38,925 nt of DNA, from NCBI GenBank assembly GCA_027315255.1, contig DAHUYL010000019.1, positions 1-38,925 of the forward strand. The letters run 5' to 3'. Of this stretch, positions 18,017-26,223 are shown piece by piece. The notes beneath the pieces were generated by a model. The model ran no database searches and was not told the DNA's origin. It worked only from the letters and a program-made list of their open reading frames with translations. Position numbers and translations under genes: made by a program. Positions within the stretch are counted from its first letter, which is position 1. Each line of letters begins with the position of its first letter. This DNA comes from Solirubrobacterales bacterium. Lineage in GTDB: Bacteria > Actinomycetota > Thermoleophilia > Solirubrobacterales > Solirubrobacteraceae.

Positions 18017-18048
18017 GGCCGGACGCGGCTTGTGTGCCGCGTCCGGCC
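18017..18048. terminator. Bidirectional hairpin terminator
   Basis: A perfect 13-bp stem (GGCCGGACGCGGC/GCCGCGTCCGGCC) with a 6-nt loop, between the convergent cupin and ABC permease genes, 12 bp and 24 bp from their respective stops. Confidence 0.8.
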
Positions 18049-18071
18049 CGGGCAATCTCTGGACGAGACGC

Positions 18072-18818
18072 CTATGAGGTGATGTCGCGCCTGCGGAACA
18101 GCCACGTCCCGGCGATCACGAACACCAGCATGTAGCCGAGCAGCAGCAGGCCGGCGGGCAGTTGCCCGAGCCGGTGTGCCGGTCCGGCGGTATGTGCAAG
18201 TGAGCCGCCGACGCCGCTGATCCCGAACTTCTTGATCGCGTCTCCGAACCCACCGGGGATCACTCCGAGCAGGTTCTCGATCACGAACACCCACGCCAGC
18301 ACGGCGACGATCGCCCCCGCCTGATTGCGGATCACCGCGCCCACCCCGAGACCCAGCCCGGCGGAGAGCATCGTGCCGACCGAACCTCCGATCACCGCCG
18401 CGATCCAGTCGCCGGTCGTGAACCCGGAGGCGATCCCGCGGCCCGACAGGATCAGCGCAACCACAACCGCGCACAACACGTAGCAGACCGCCCCGAGCGC
18501 CAGCCCGGCGAGCAGCTGGGCGGCGAGCTTGGCCGCCATCAGCCGGACGCGCACCGGCTCGACCAGCAGGCTGGGGGTGATCGTGCCGTGGCGGAACTCG
18601 GTGGTCACGCCGATCACCCCGATCACCAGCGCGAACAGCGACGCGAGCCCGGCCACGCCGAGCAGGTCGCGCCCGGGCGTGGTCGTCGCCTTGAAGCTCG
18701 CGGCCGCCGTCACCGGGATCGTGATCACCAGGATCAACCCGAGCGAGCCGGCCATCAACGACAGGAACGTACGTGTGGTGCGGAGCTTCAGCAGTTCGGA
18801 GCTGAGCTGGCGGGTCAT
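18072..18818 (-). CDS. ABC-2 type transporter permease
   Basis: A 248-residue membrane protein of the ABC-2 export class. It opens with the cytosolic LSSELLKLRTTRTF helix typical of such permeases, followed by six hydrophobic segments (about 20-40, 55-75, 97-125, 135-160, 168-185 and 222-240), with TEFRHGTITPSLL (73-85) in the usual first cytosolic loop. AAGGAGGT lies just before ATG 18818, and that ATG overlaps the stop of the ATPase gene in ATGA, so the two are translationally coupled. Together they form an exporter; the cargo (lipid, peptide, antibiotic) is unknown. Confidence 0.9.
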   Translation of the reverse strand: MTRQLSSELLKLRTTRTFLSLMAGSLGLILVITIPVTAAASFKATTTPGRDLLGVAGLASLFALVIGVIGVTTEFRHGTITPSLLVEPVRVRLMAAKLAAQLLAGLALGAVCYVLCAVVVALILSGRGIASGFTTGDWIAAVIGGSVGTMLSAGLGLGVGAVIRNQAGAIVAVLAWVFVIENLLGVIPGGFGDAIKKFGISGVGGSLAHTAGPAHRLGQLPAGLLLLGYMLVFVIAGTWLFRRRDITS

Positions 18819-20095
18819 GACGGACCTCCTTCGGCACCGGTCAGTTCGATGAACACGTCCTCCAGCGATTCGCCGGACGGCGCCAGCTCGGACACGACGA
18901 TCTGGTGCTCGGCGATCACCCGCCCGATCTCCTCGCCGGTACGCCCCGCGACCACGATCGCTCCGTCCGTGGACGGCTGTACCTCTGCCCCGTCGGAGCG
19001 CAGCAGCTCCGCCAGCCGCTCCACGTCCGGCCCGGCGACGCGCATGCCACCCGACCGTTGCGCCATCAGCTCGGGCAGCGACGCCTGGAGGATCGAGCGG
19101 CCGTGGTTGATGACCACGACCTCGTCGGCGATCTGGGCGACCTCGGCCAGCACATGACTCGAGATCAGGATCGCTCGACCCTCGTTCGCAAGCGAGCGCA
19201 GGAAGTCGCGCAGCCACCGGATCCCCTGCGGGTCGAGCCCGTTGGCGGGCTCGTCGAGCACGAGCACGTGCGGGTCGCCGAGCAGCGCAGCAGCCAGACC
19301 CAGTCGCTGCTTCATGCCCATCGAGTAGCCGCCGGCCCTGCGGTTCGCCGCAGCCGTCAGGTCGACCAGCGCCAGCAGCTCGTCGACCCGCGCGGCTGCC
19401 ACCCCGGCCGCCCGGGCGAGCACGCGCAGATGGTTGCGACCCGAACGACCCGCGTGGAGGTCGTCGCCGTCGAGCAGCGCCCCGACCGTCTGCGCCGGGT
19501 GCTCGAGCTCGGAGTAGTGCCGCCCGTCGATCGTGGCGCTGCCCGCCGTCGGGCGCACGAGCCCTAGCAGCGCCCGCATCGTCGTCGTCTTCCCGGCCCC
19601 GTTCGGGCCAAGGAAGCCGACGATCCGTCCCGGCGCGACCGAGAACGACAGGCCATCGACCGCCAGCGTCTCGCCAAACCGCTTGCTCAGCCCGGTGACC
19701 TCGATGATCGGCTCGCCCACCGCCTCGGCGGCGCGAACCGCAGCGGGGGGCGCTGACAGGACCTGGACCGCGCCGCGGGCGGCCGGTTGCCCGCCGTCAT
19801 CCCGGCGTGGTCCCCGATCGCCTTCGGGCGATTCGACGCGCGGCGCAGCCGCACCCGAGCCGGCGCCGAAGGTGACGTCGGACGGATCCTCGATCCGGTA
19901 CTCGCGCTGGCCGGTCCGGCTGTTGTGCCAGACCCGCATGCGATTGCCGGTCTCGGGATCGACGAACACCTCGTCGGTCGGCCCGGCGCCGCTGTCGCCG
20001 CCCGCTCCGCGTCGACCCCCTCGGTAGCGATCCCAGCCGAGCAGGGCGACGATCGCCCCTGCGACGACCACGATCGCGATGATCAACAAGAGCAT
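18815..20095 (-). CDS. ABC transporter ATPase with membrane-anchored N-terminal extension
   Basis: A 426-residue protein. The ABC domain (about 130-350) is complete: Walker A GPNGAGKT (163-170), signature YSMGMKQR (257-264), Walker B VLVLDEP (277-283) and switch histidine in ISSH. It powers the permease encoded immediately downstream. The oddity is the first 125 residues: a transmembrane helix (MLLLIIAIVVVAGAIVALLG), then a small motif VDPETGNRMRVWHNSRTGQR (45-64) and a disordered linker. ABC-2 ATPases are normally about 310 residues and soluble. ATG 20095 has GAGGTG upstream overlapping the YbjQ stop. No stop or frameshift separates the parts, so it seems a true fusion. Confidence 0.88.
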   Translation of the reverse strand: MLLLIIAIVVVAGAIVALLGWDRYRGGRRGAGGDSGAGPTDEVFVDPETGNRMRVWHNSRTGQREYRIEDPSDVTFGAGSGAAAPRVESPEGDRGPRRDDGGQPAARGAVQVLSAPPAAVRAAEAVGEPIIEVTGLSKRFGETLAVDGLSFSVAPGRIVGFLGPNGAGKTTTMRALLGLVRPTAGSATIDGRHYSELEHPAQTVGALLDGDDLHAGRSGRNHLRVLARAAGVAAARVDELLALVDLTAAANRRAGGYSMGMKQRLGLAAALLGDPHVLVLDEPANGLDPQGIRWLRDFLRSLANEGRAILISSHVLAEVAQIADEVVVINHGRSILQASLPELMAQRSGGMRVAGPDVERLAELLRSDGAEVQPSTDGAIVVAGRTGEEIGRVIAEHQIVVSELAPSGESLEDVFIELTGAEGGPS

Positions 20096-20103
20096 CGGAC
20101 ACC

Positions 20104-20472
20104 TCAGCTGTCGCCGGACGGCGCCGTGTCCCACTCGACGAGATGCGCGGTCCCGTAGGCGACGATCTCGCTCATCGTCCTGCCCATCTCGGTCGAGTCG
20201 AACCGCATCATCGAGACCGCGTTTGCTCCCATCGCGACGGCGTTCTCGACCATCCGATCGAGCGCCTGGCGACGGGCATCCTCGTTGAGCTTCACGTAGG
20301 ACCTGATCTCACCCCCGACCACTGTCTTGAGGCCCGCTGCGATGTTGCCGCCGAGTCCTCGCGACCTGACCGTCAGCCCGAACACCTGCCCGAACGTCTT
20401 GGTCACGTGCGCGCCGGGGATGTGCTCGGTCGTCGTGACGATCATCGAATGCGACTGGACTGATGCAGCCAT
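20104..20472 (-). CDS. YbjQ/UPF0145 family protein
   Basis: A 122-residue protein of the YbjQ family, whose members form pentamers and whose function is not settled. Conserved features are MIVTTTEHIPGAHVTKTFG, the motif GLTVRSRGLGGNI, the Lys/Gly-rich turn TVVGGEIRSY, and the helix DRMVENAVAMGANAVSMMRF followed by EIVAYGTAH. AAGGGGGA sits before ATG 20472. Eight bases separate its stop from the ATPase start, so it is the first gene of a three-gene operon with the ABC exporter, which suggests a membrane-related role. Confidence 0.92.
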   Translation of the reverse strand: MAASVQSHSMIVTTTEHIPGAHVTKTFGQVFGLTVRSRGLGGNIAAGLKTVVGGEIRSYVKLNEDARRQALDRMVENAVAMGANAVSMMRFDSTEMGRTMSEIVAYGTAHLVEWDTAPSGDS

Positions 20473-20539
20473 CGGTCCCCCTTCTAGATTCCGCTGAATG
20501 TGATGGCGCGATGATATCACGTTGATGTTGCGGATGCAA

Positions 20540-20558
20540 CGCCTCGAACGCCGAGGCG
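20540..20558 (-). terminator. Hairpin between the response-regulator and YbjQ genes
   Basis: A 7-bp stem (CGCCTCG/CGAGGCG) with a 5-nt loop, 9 bp past the regulator stop, followed by a second small inverted repeat GTTGCGGATGCAAC (20527-20540) that could be an operator for the YbjQ operon. No T-run, so termination strength is uncertain. Confidence 0.4.
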
Positions 20559-20567
20559 GATCGCGCG

Positions 20568-21215
20568 TCAGTCTTCGGACTGGAGATAGGCGAGGACCGC
20601 CAGCACGCGCCGGTGATCGGTGGCGGTCTGCGGCAGGTCGAGCTTCGAGAGGATGCTCTGGACGTGCTTCTCGACGGCGCCGACGCTCAGCACGAGCGCC
20701 GCGGCGATGCCGGCGTTCGAGCGACCCTCGGCCATCAGCGCGAGCACCTCGTGCTCGCGCGGCGTCAACCGCTCGATCGGCCCCTCGCGGCGGCGCGAGA
20801 ACAGCTGCGCGACGACCTCGGGGTCGAGTGCCGTGCCGCCGCCGGCCACGCGCCTCACCGCCTCGATGAAGTCGGCCACGTGCATCACCCGATCCTTCAG
20901 CAGGTAGCCGATCCCGCCCCGCCGATCGGCGAGCAACTCGGTCGCATACGTCTGCTCGACGTACTGCGAGACGACGAGCACGGCCGTGCCCGGCAGGCGG
21001 CGCCGGACCTCGAGCGCGGCCCGCAGGCCCTCGTCCCGGTAACCCGGAGGCAGGCGGATGTCGACGATCGCGAGGTCGGGCTCCCGGGCCACGACCTCGC
21101 GGATCAGCGACTCCCCGTCTCCAACGGCGGCCACCACGTCGATCCCGTTGTCGCGCAGCAGCCGCGTCAGCCCATCGCGCAGGAGCGCGAGGTCCTCGGC
21201 GATGATCACGCGCAC
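20568..21215 (-). CDS. NarL/LuxR-type response regulator
   Basis: A 215-residue two-component regulator. The receiver domain (1-120) has the acidic pair E7-D8, phospho-acceptor D52 in IVDIRLPP, and the conserved lysine in GYLLKDRV. The LuxR-type helix-turn-helix (about 148-206) has LTPREHEVLALMAEGRSNAG and VEKHVQSILSKL. The start overlaps the 3' end of the histidine-kinase gene by 10 bp, so the pair is co-translated. Targets may include its own operon and the YbjQ-ABC operon downstream. Confidence 0.95.
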   Translation of the reverse strand: MRVIIAEDLALLRDGLTRLLRDNGIDVVAAVGDGESLIREVVAREPDLAIVDIRLPPGYRDEGLRAALEVRRRLPGTAVLVVSQYVEQTYATELLADRRGGIGYLLKDRVMHVADFIEAVRRVAGGGTALDPEVVAQLFSRRREGPIERLTPREHEVLALMAEGRSNAGIAAALVLSVGAVEKHVQSILSKLDLPQTATDHRRVLAVLAYLQSED

Positions 21216-22861
21216 GGCAGCTCAGCGTAGACCGTGGTCGGCCCGCCCGTGGGGCTGCTCACGGTCATGGTCCCGTCGAGCGCCTCGACCCGCCGGCGAA
21301 GTCCGACCAGCCCGCTGCCGGTCGGATCGGCTCCCCCCACTCCGTCGTCTCTGATCTCTACCTCGAGCCGATGGCCGACGCGTGCGATGCGGATGTCCAC
21401 CCAGTCGGCGCGGGCGTGCTTGGCCGCGTTCGCCAGCGCCTCGGCCGCGACGAAGTAGGCAGCGCTCTCGACCGTCGCCGGGGGCCGCTGCGGCACGTCG
21501 ACGGACAGCGACACGTGCAGCGGCGTGGCGTTGGCGAGCGCCTGCAGGGCGGCCTCGAGCCCGCGGTCGGTCAGCACCGGTGGGTGGATCCCCCGCGCCA
21601 GGTCGCGCAGCTCGCGCAGCGCCTGCTCGGCGCCTGCGCGCGCCTCGGCGAGCAGCTCGCCGGCGCGCTCGGGATCCTCGGCCAGCTTCTGCTCGGCCAT
21701 CCCGATGCTCATCCCAAGCGCAACCAGCCGCGCCTGCGCGCCGTCGTGCAGGTCGCGCTCGATCCGCCGCAGCTCCGAGTCCTGGAGGTCGACCGCGCCC
21801 GCGCGGCTGCTCTGGAGCGTCTCGATCCGTTGCGCCATCTCGGCGTTTCGCGGAGCGGCGAGCAGGACCGTGCCCGCGTACGCGGCGACGAACGTGCCAA
21901 GCCCGAGCAGCGTCCAGACCGGCCAGAAGTAGCCGGGCATCGTGACCCACCAGATCGCGAACGTGAACAGCCACACGATCGCCGCGATGCCGGTGCTCGA
22001 CGCCAGCCCGCGGCTGCCCCGGAACCGTCTGACCAGCTCGGGCCGCTCGGCGAGCTCGACGACCCACGCGTGGATACCGAGCACCGTCGCCAGCGGCATC
22101 GCCACCCAGATCGGCCAGAAGTAGCCAAGCGACGTAACCGCCCAGATCGCTACGAGAAGCATCACCAGCGCCGAATCGACGAACGCATGCACGGTCAGCG
22201 AGCGCCGCCGCGCCACCGCGCGTCCCGGGTCCACCGCCGCCGACGGCGCCGCGAGCGGCGCCATCGCCTGGCCGCGCAGGAGCCCGGTCGCCAGCGGCTG
22301 GAACGCCCCGCCGATCGGGTTGGCAGCCGCCACCGCCAGCGGCAGCACGATCACTCCGAACGGGACCAACGCCAGCGCCTGCAAGAACGTGTGCGGGCGC
22401 CAGAAGCCGAGCTGATATCCCCCGTGCACGAACGGGATCCACAGCGGCGCGACGATCGCGCCGAGCGCGGCCACCAGCACGCTGAGGAGGACGACCGCGA
22501 CCGGGAAGCCCACGAACCAGCGCAGCCACAGGTACGCCTGGGCGCGCCAGAAGTCGGGCCCGAACCACGCCCGGAGCCGTGCTCGCCAGCCGGCGCTGGG
22601 CGCCGGCAGTGCCGGCGCCCGGGCGTCGACCCCGAGCAGCGAGCGGGCGATCGCGGCCTCGGCCGCCGCGAACGCCCGAGTCATGAACGCGACCACCAGC
22701 AACATCGGGATCACCAGCGGCGTCACGACGAGGCCGACCGTCACGCTCCAGCCGGTGACCAGCGCGGTGAACCAGAGCGTCCCGAGCGGGATCCCGAGCA
22801 GGAGGTAGACGAGGCGCCGGTAGGTGACCGGGTCGGCCATGGTTCTGATCAGTGCAGTCAT
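21206..22861 (-). CDS. Sensor histidine kinase (HisKA_3, with two 2TM-like repeats)
   Basis: A 551-residue membrane kinase paired with the response regulator encoded next to it. Residues 12-190 form an N-terminal multi-helix sensor region. Residues about 222-335 hold two similar helical hairpins, each with the motif GYFWP(I/V)W (246-252, 310-316), resembling duplicated 2TM domains. The HisKA_3 phospho-acceptor is H372 in RIERDLHDGAQARL. The ATPase part has N478 (ALANAAKHA), the G1 box DDGVGG (505-510) and the G2 box SGLVGLRRR. No extracytoplasmic ligand domain is visible, so it probably senses the membrane itself, as LiaS-like kinases do. ATG 22861 follows the MMPL stop by one base. Confidence 0.93.
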   Translation of the reverse strand: MTALIRTMADPVTYRRLVYLLLGIPLGTLWFTALVTGWSVTVGLVVTPLVIPMLLVVAFMTRAFAAAEAAIARSLLGVDARAPALPAPSAGWRARLRAWFGPDFWRAQAYLWLRWFVGFPVAVVLLSVLVAALGAIVAPLWIPFVHGGYQLGFWRPHTFLQALALVPFGVIVLPLAVAAANPIGGAFQPLATGLLRGQAMAPLAAPSAAVDPGRAVARRRSLTVHAFVDSALVMLLVAIWAVTSLGYFWPIWVAMPLATVLGIHAWVVELAERPELVRRFRGSRGLASSTGIAAIVWLFTFAIWWVTMPGYFWPVWTLLGLGTFVAAYAGTVLLAAPRNAEMAQRIETLQSSRAGAVDLQDSELRRIERDLHDGAQARLVALGMSIGMAEQKLAEDPERAGELLAEARAGAEQALRELRDLARGIHPPVLTDRGLEAALQALANATPLHVSLSVDVPQRPPATVESAAYFVAAEALANAAKHARADWVDIRIARVGHRLEVEIRDDGVGGADPTGSGLVGLRRRVEALDGTMTVSSPTGGPTTVYAELPCA

Positions 22862-22862
22862 T

Positions 22863-25070
22863 TCAGACCACCTCCGGCGCGCCCTTGCGTGTCACATCGG
22901 GCGCGCCCTTGCGTGCAACCTCCGGCCCGCTCAGGCGAGCCGCCGCCCTGCTGCGGTCGAGGAACCTCGGCAGGTACCAGTTCCACTCGCCCAGCACCTT
23001 CATCGTCGCCGGCAGCAGGACCCCCCTGATCAGGGTCGCGTCGATCAGCACCGCCACGGCCAGGCCGACGCCCATCTGCTTGATGTCGAGCGTAGGCAGC
23101 CACGCGAAGATCGCGAACACTGCCACCATCACCGCGGCCGCGAAGGTCGTCGTGCCGGCGGTCGAGCTGATGCCGCGCGCGACCGCGTCCGCCGTCGCGA
23201 GGCCCCCGTCGCGCAGCTCCTTGATGCGGCTGACGATGAACACGTGGTAGTCCATCGACAGGCCGAACAGGATCACGAACAGGAACAGCGGCAGCCAGGT
23301 GACGACGGCGCCGTTGGAGTGGAAGCCCAGCAGCGACTGCAGGTGGCCGTACTGGAAGATCCACACGAGCACGCCGTAGGCGGCACCGACCGACAGCAGG
23401 TTCAGCACGATCGATGTCAGCGGGATGATCAGCGAGCGGAATGTCATCAGCAGCAGCAGGAACGCGAGGCCGAGCACGAACGCGAACACGAGCGGGAACC
23501 GGGCCTTGATCAGCGCATTGAAGTCGTGCGTTCCGGCGGTCTGGCCGGTGACGGCATATTCGGCACCCTGCAGGCGCCCGATGCTCGCGGGCAGTACCCG
23601 GTCGCGGAGCGTCGCGAGCGCCGCCATCGACGCATTGTCGCTCCCGTTGCCGATCAGCGGCACCTGGATCTGCGCCCCGGTGCCCTGCCGGTTGATCGTC
23701 GTCTGGATCGGCTGCCTGGCCTCGCCGCTGGCGAGCGCCAGCCGCGTGAAGTCGTCAAACGCCGCGCGCGCCCGCGGCGAGGACAGCTCCGGCGCCCGGA
23801 CCGCGACGACGGCCGGTGCCGGCGTCCCCGGGAACGCCTTCTGGATCTTCTCGTAGGTGACGACGGCCGGGATGCTGCGCGGCAGGTCGCCCACGCCCAG
23901 CAGCGTCGTGTGCATCCCCAGCGCCGGCAGCGCGAGCACGACCAGCAGTCCGGTGCACGCCACCGCAGCGGGAACCGGGAAGCGCATGACCGGCGCCAGC
24001 ACGGCATTCCACGCGCGCGAATGCGGGCGCACGCGCCGAACGCGGAGCTTCTCGACCTTGTCGCCGAGGCGGCTCAGCAGGGCTGGAAGCACGGTCAGCG
24101 ACCCGACCATCGCGATCGCAACCACGACCATCGCGCCGATCCCCATCGACTCGAGCGTCGCATCGCCGGTCAGCAGCATGCCCGCCATCGCGATCATCAC
24201 CGTCAGGCCCGAGACGAGCACGGCGCGCCCGGAGGTCGCGGCGGCTCGCTCGAGCGCCACGCGATGAGGTGCCCCCTTCTGGCGCTCCTCCCGCTCGCGC
24301 TTGAGGTAGAACAGCGAGTAGTCGACCCCGACCGCCATCCCCATCAGCAGCATCACCGAGGTGGTCGGCCCAGCGGCGTGCACCAGATGGCTCGTGAGCG
24401 CCGCCAGCCCGCCCGCTCCGAGCACCGCCGAGAAGGCGAGCAGCACCGGCACGCCGGCCGCGACGACCGCGCCGAACGCCGCCAGCAGGATCAGGAAGGT
24501 GATCGGCAGTGACAGCGTCTCGGCCTTGCTGACGCCGTTGTCGATCGAGGCGTTGAGCTCATGGGCGCCGCTGGCGTCACCGAACTCCGCGACCGTGAAC
24601 CGGGTCGTCGACCGCTGTAGCGCGGCGACCGCGTTCAGCAGCGGCTGCACGCGGTCGGGAGCGGCATCGGCGCTGCCCTTCATGTCGAACTCGATCAGGG
24701 CCGAGTGCCCGTCCTTCGAGATCTGGCCGTGATTGCCCGCGGCCAGCGGCGAGCGGAGCGAGTCGATCCGCTGGAACTGACCGAGCCTCGCGACCACCCG
24801 CCGGATCTCGGATCGGAACCCCGGGTCGGCGACGGTCTCGTGCCGGCTCTGGACCAGCACGCTCTCACTCGCGTGGTTGTGGAACCCGGCCTGGTTGAGC
24901 AGCGTCTGGGCACGAGCGGACTGACCTGTCGACTGCTGTGCATCGGTGAGGTTGACCGTGCCGGCGAGGTTGCCGGCGATCACGGCGCATACGACCAGCG
25001 CCAGCCAGCCGAAGGTCGCCGTCTTCCAGTGCGCTGCGCTCCACCGCCCAGCACGGTGTGCGATGTTCAT
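22863..25070 (-). CDS. MMPL family RND-type exporter
   Basis: A 735-residue inner-membrane transporter of the MMPL/RND group, which moves lipids, siderophores or drugs using the proton gradient. It has the expected two-fold layout: helix 1 (about 18-40), a porter domain (about 45-175), five helices, then a second helix, porter domain and helix bundle. The proton-relay motif GMAVGVDYSLFYLKREREER appears in repeat 1 and GLSMDYHVFIVSRIKE in repeat 2. GGAGGG lies 5 nt before ATG 25070; a start 30 bp upstream is less likely. The C-terminus ends in a short tandem repeat (V-[AT]-RKGAP-[DE]). It is the first gene of the exporter-kinase-regulator operon. Confidence 0.94.
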   Translation of the reverse strand: MNIAHRAGRWSAAHWKTATFGWLALVVCAVIAGNLAGTVNLTDAQQSTGQSARAQTLLNQAGFHNHASESVLVQSRHETVADPGFRSEIRRVVARLGQFQRIDSLRSPLAAGNHGQISKDGHSALIEFDMKGSADAAPDRVQPLLNAVAALQRSTTRFTVAEFGDASGAHELNASIDNGVSKAETLSLPITFLILLAAFGAVVAAGVPVLLAFSAVLGAGGLAALTSHLVHAAGPTTSVMLLMGMAVGVDYSLFYLKREREERQKGAPHRVALERAAATSGRAVLVSGLTVMIAMAGMLLTGDATLESMGIGAMVVVAIAMVGSLTVLPALLSRLGDKVEKLRVRRVRPHSRAWNAVLAPVMRFPVPAAVACTGLLVVLALPALGMHTTLLGVGDLPRSIPAVVTYEKIQKAFPGTPAPAVVAVRAPELSSPRARAAFDDFTRLALASGEARQPIQTTINRQGTGAQIQVPLIGNGSDNASMAALATLRDRVLPASIGRLQGAEYAVTGQTAGTHDFNALIKARFPLVFAFVLGLAFLLLLMTFRSLIIPLTSIVLNLLSVGAAYGVLVWIFQYGHLQSLLGFHSNGAVVTWLPLFLFVILFGLSMDYHVFIVSRIKELRDGGLATADAVARGISSTAGTTTFAAAVMVAVFAIFAWLPTLDIKQMGVGLAVAVLIDATLIRGVLLPATMKVLGEWNWYLPRFLDRSRAAARLSGPEVARKGAPDVTRKGAPEVV
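22877..22924. repeat. 24-bp tandem repeat in the MMPL gene 3' end
   Basis: The 15-mer GCGCGCCCTTGCGTG occurs at 22877 and again at 22901, period 24 bp, encoding the 8-residue repeat [ED]V[AT]RKGAP. The repeat keeps the reading frame and lengthens a basic cytosolic tail. Confidence 0.8.
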
Positions 25071-25241
25071 TCGAGCCCTCCTGTCGTTGTAAGAGATCAC
25101 GACTGAAGGGTCGAACGAGGCCGCCTGCGCGCCAATGGGGGGCGCAGGCGTCAGGGAGTAGGGCTACCTGGCGTCTGCGTCACGAAGTTGGCACGAACGT
25201 GTCTTGTTCCCGCACAGGGGCCTCTGCCAACCTGGGCACCC

Positions 25242-26213
25242 GTGGCAGAAGGTTGGCGATTTACCTCCCCCGGGCGGAGGGAAAACGCCAAGCTTCGAGT
25301 CGGGCGGCTCGCGGCGAGGCAGCGCGGAAGGGTGACGCAGGCGCAGCTGCAAGCGCTCGGCGTCACCTCCGCCAACGTCAGCAGGTGGACGCATGCGGGT
25401 TACCTGTATCGCGAGCTTCCGACCGTCTACGCCGTGGGGCACCCGGGGGCCAGCGACGAGTCCGCTCTGTTCGCAGCGATCCTCTACGCCGGGCCTGGCG
25501 CCGGGCTGTGCGGGTTGTCGGCCGCTGTGTGGCGCGGCCTCGTGAAGTGGCGCACTCCGCCGGCGATCGAGCTCGCCACACCCCGTCGCTGCCGCTCCCT
25601 GGCCACAGACGACCGGGGCAACGGTCTCGGTCAGGCGATCGTGGTCCACGACCGAAGGCGGTTCCGCCGCTCGACGCACCACGGAATCCCGACCGTCCCG
25701 ATCTCCCAGATCGTCCTGGACCTGGCCGCCTCGGGAGATCTGCAGCTGGTTCGATTCGCACTCGCGCAGCTTGACTTCATGCGGATTCTGAACGTGCCGG
25801 AGCTGGCGCGCGCCTGTGGGCAGGGCCGCCCCGGCACGTCGGTGCTGCGCGAGGCGCTCAGCAATCAACAGCCGCTGCTCGCTCGGACGCGAAGCCCGTT
25901 CGAAGTCCGGCTGATCCGGGTTTGCGAGCTGACCGGGATTCCCCTTCCGGAGATCAACGCGAAGATCGGCACGATGACCGTCGACGCGCTCTGGCGGGAC
26001 GAGATGCTCGTCGTGGAATGCGACGGCAAGGACAACCACGAAACGTGGGCCCAGCGCCGCCGCGACAGCGCCCAAGATGTGGCTCTCAGGCGCCTCGGGT
26101 TCCTGCCGATTCGCTACACGAGCGACGCGCTCGACGACGCTTGGGCGGTCCACGCCGACCTGACGGCGCAGCTCGAGGAGCGACGCGGGCGCCGCGCCCT
26201 CCATCCTGGGTGA
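25242..26213 (+). CDS. AbiEi-like winged-helix / DUF559-type nuclease-fold fusion protein
   Basis: About 323 residues. The N-terminal part (RVGRLAARQRGRVTQAQLQ, then LGVTSANVSRWTHAGYLYRE and VYAVGHPG) is the winged-helix domain of AbiEi-type antitoxins. The C-terminal 100 residues resemble DUF559/Vsr-like nuclease folds: TRSPFEVRLIRVCELTGIP, the acidic MTVDALWRDEMLVVECDG with D and E as candidate metal ligands, then RRDSAQDVALRRLGF. Such solitary fusions are common in some actinobacteria; function is unproven, and no AbiEii nucleotidyltransferase toxin gene is adjacent. The start is uncertain: GTG 25242 or TTG 25188, neither with a good ribosome-binding site. A long palindrome lies over the first codons. 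Confidence 0.75.
   Translation: MAEGWRFTSPGRRENAKLRVGRLAARQRGRVTQAQLQALGVTSANVSRWTHAGYLYRELPTVYAVGHPGASDESALFAAILYAGPGAGLCGLSAAVWRGLVKWRTPPAIELATPRRCRSLATDDRGNGLGQAIVVHDRRRFRRSTHHGIPTVPISQIVLDLAASGDLQLVRFALAQLDFMRILNVPELARACGQGRPGTSVLREALSNQQPLLARTRSPFEVRLIRVCELTGIPLPEINAKIGTMTVDALWRDEMLVVECDGKDNHETWAQRRRDSAQDVALRRLGFLPIRYTSDALDDAWAVHADLTAQLEERRGRRALHPG
25253..25291. promoter_or_regulatory. 39-bp imperfect palindrome at the AbiEi-like gene start
   Basis: TTGGCG-A-TTT-A-CCTCC and GGAGG-G-AAA-A-CGCCAA form inverted arms around a CCCCGGGC centre, with three mispaired positions. It lies between the divergent MMPL gene and the AbiEi-like gene and could be an operator for the latter (AbiEi proteins repress their own promoters through inverted repeats) or an mRNA hairpin masking its start. 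Confidence 0.5.
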
Positions 26214-26223
26214 CGCCCCCGGG

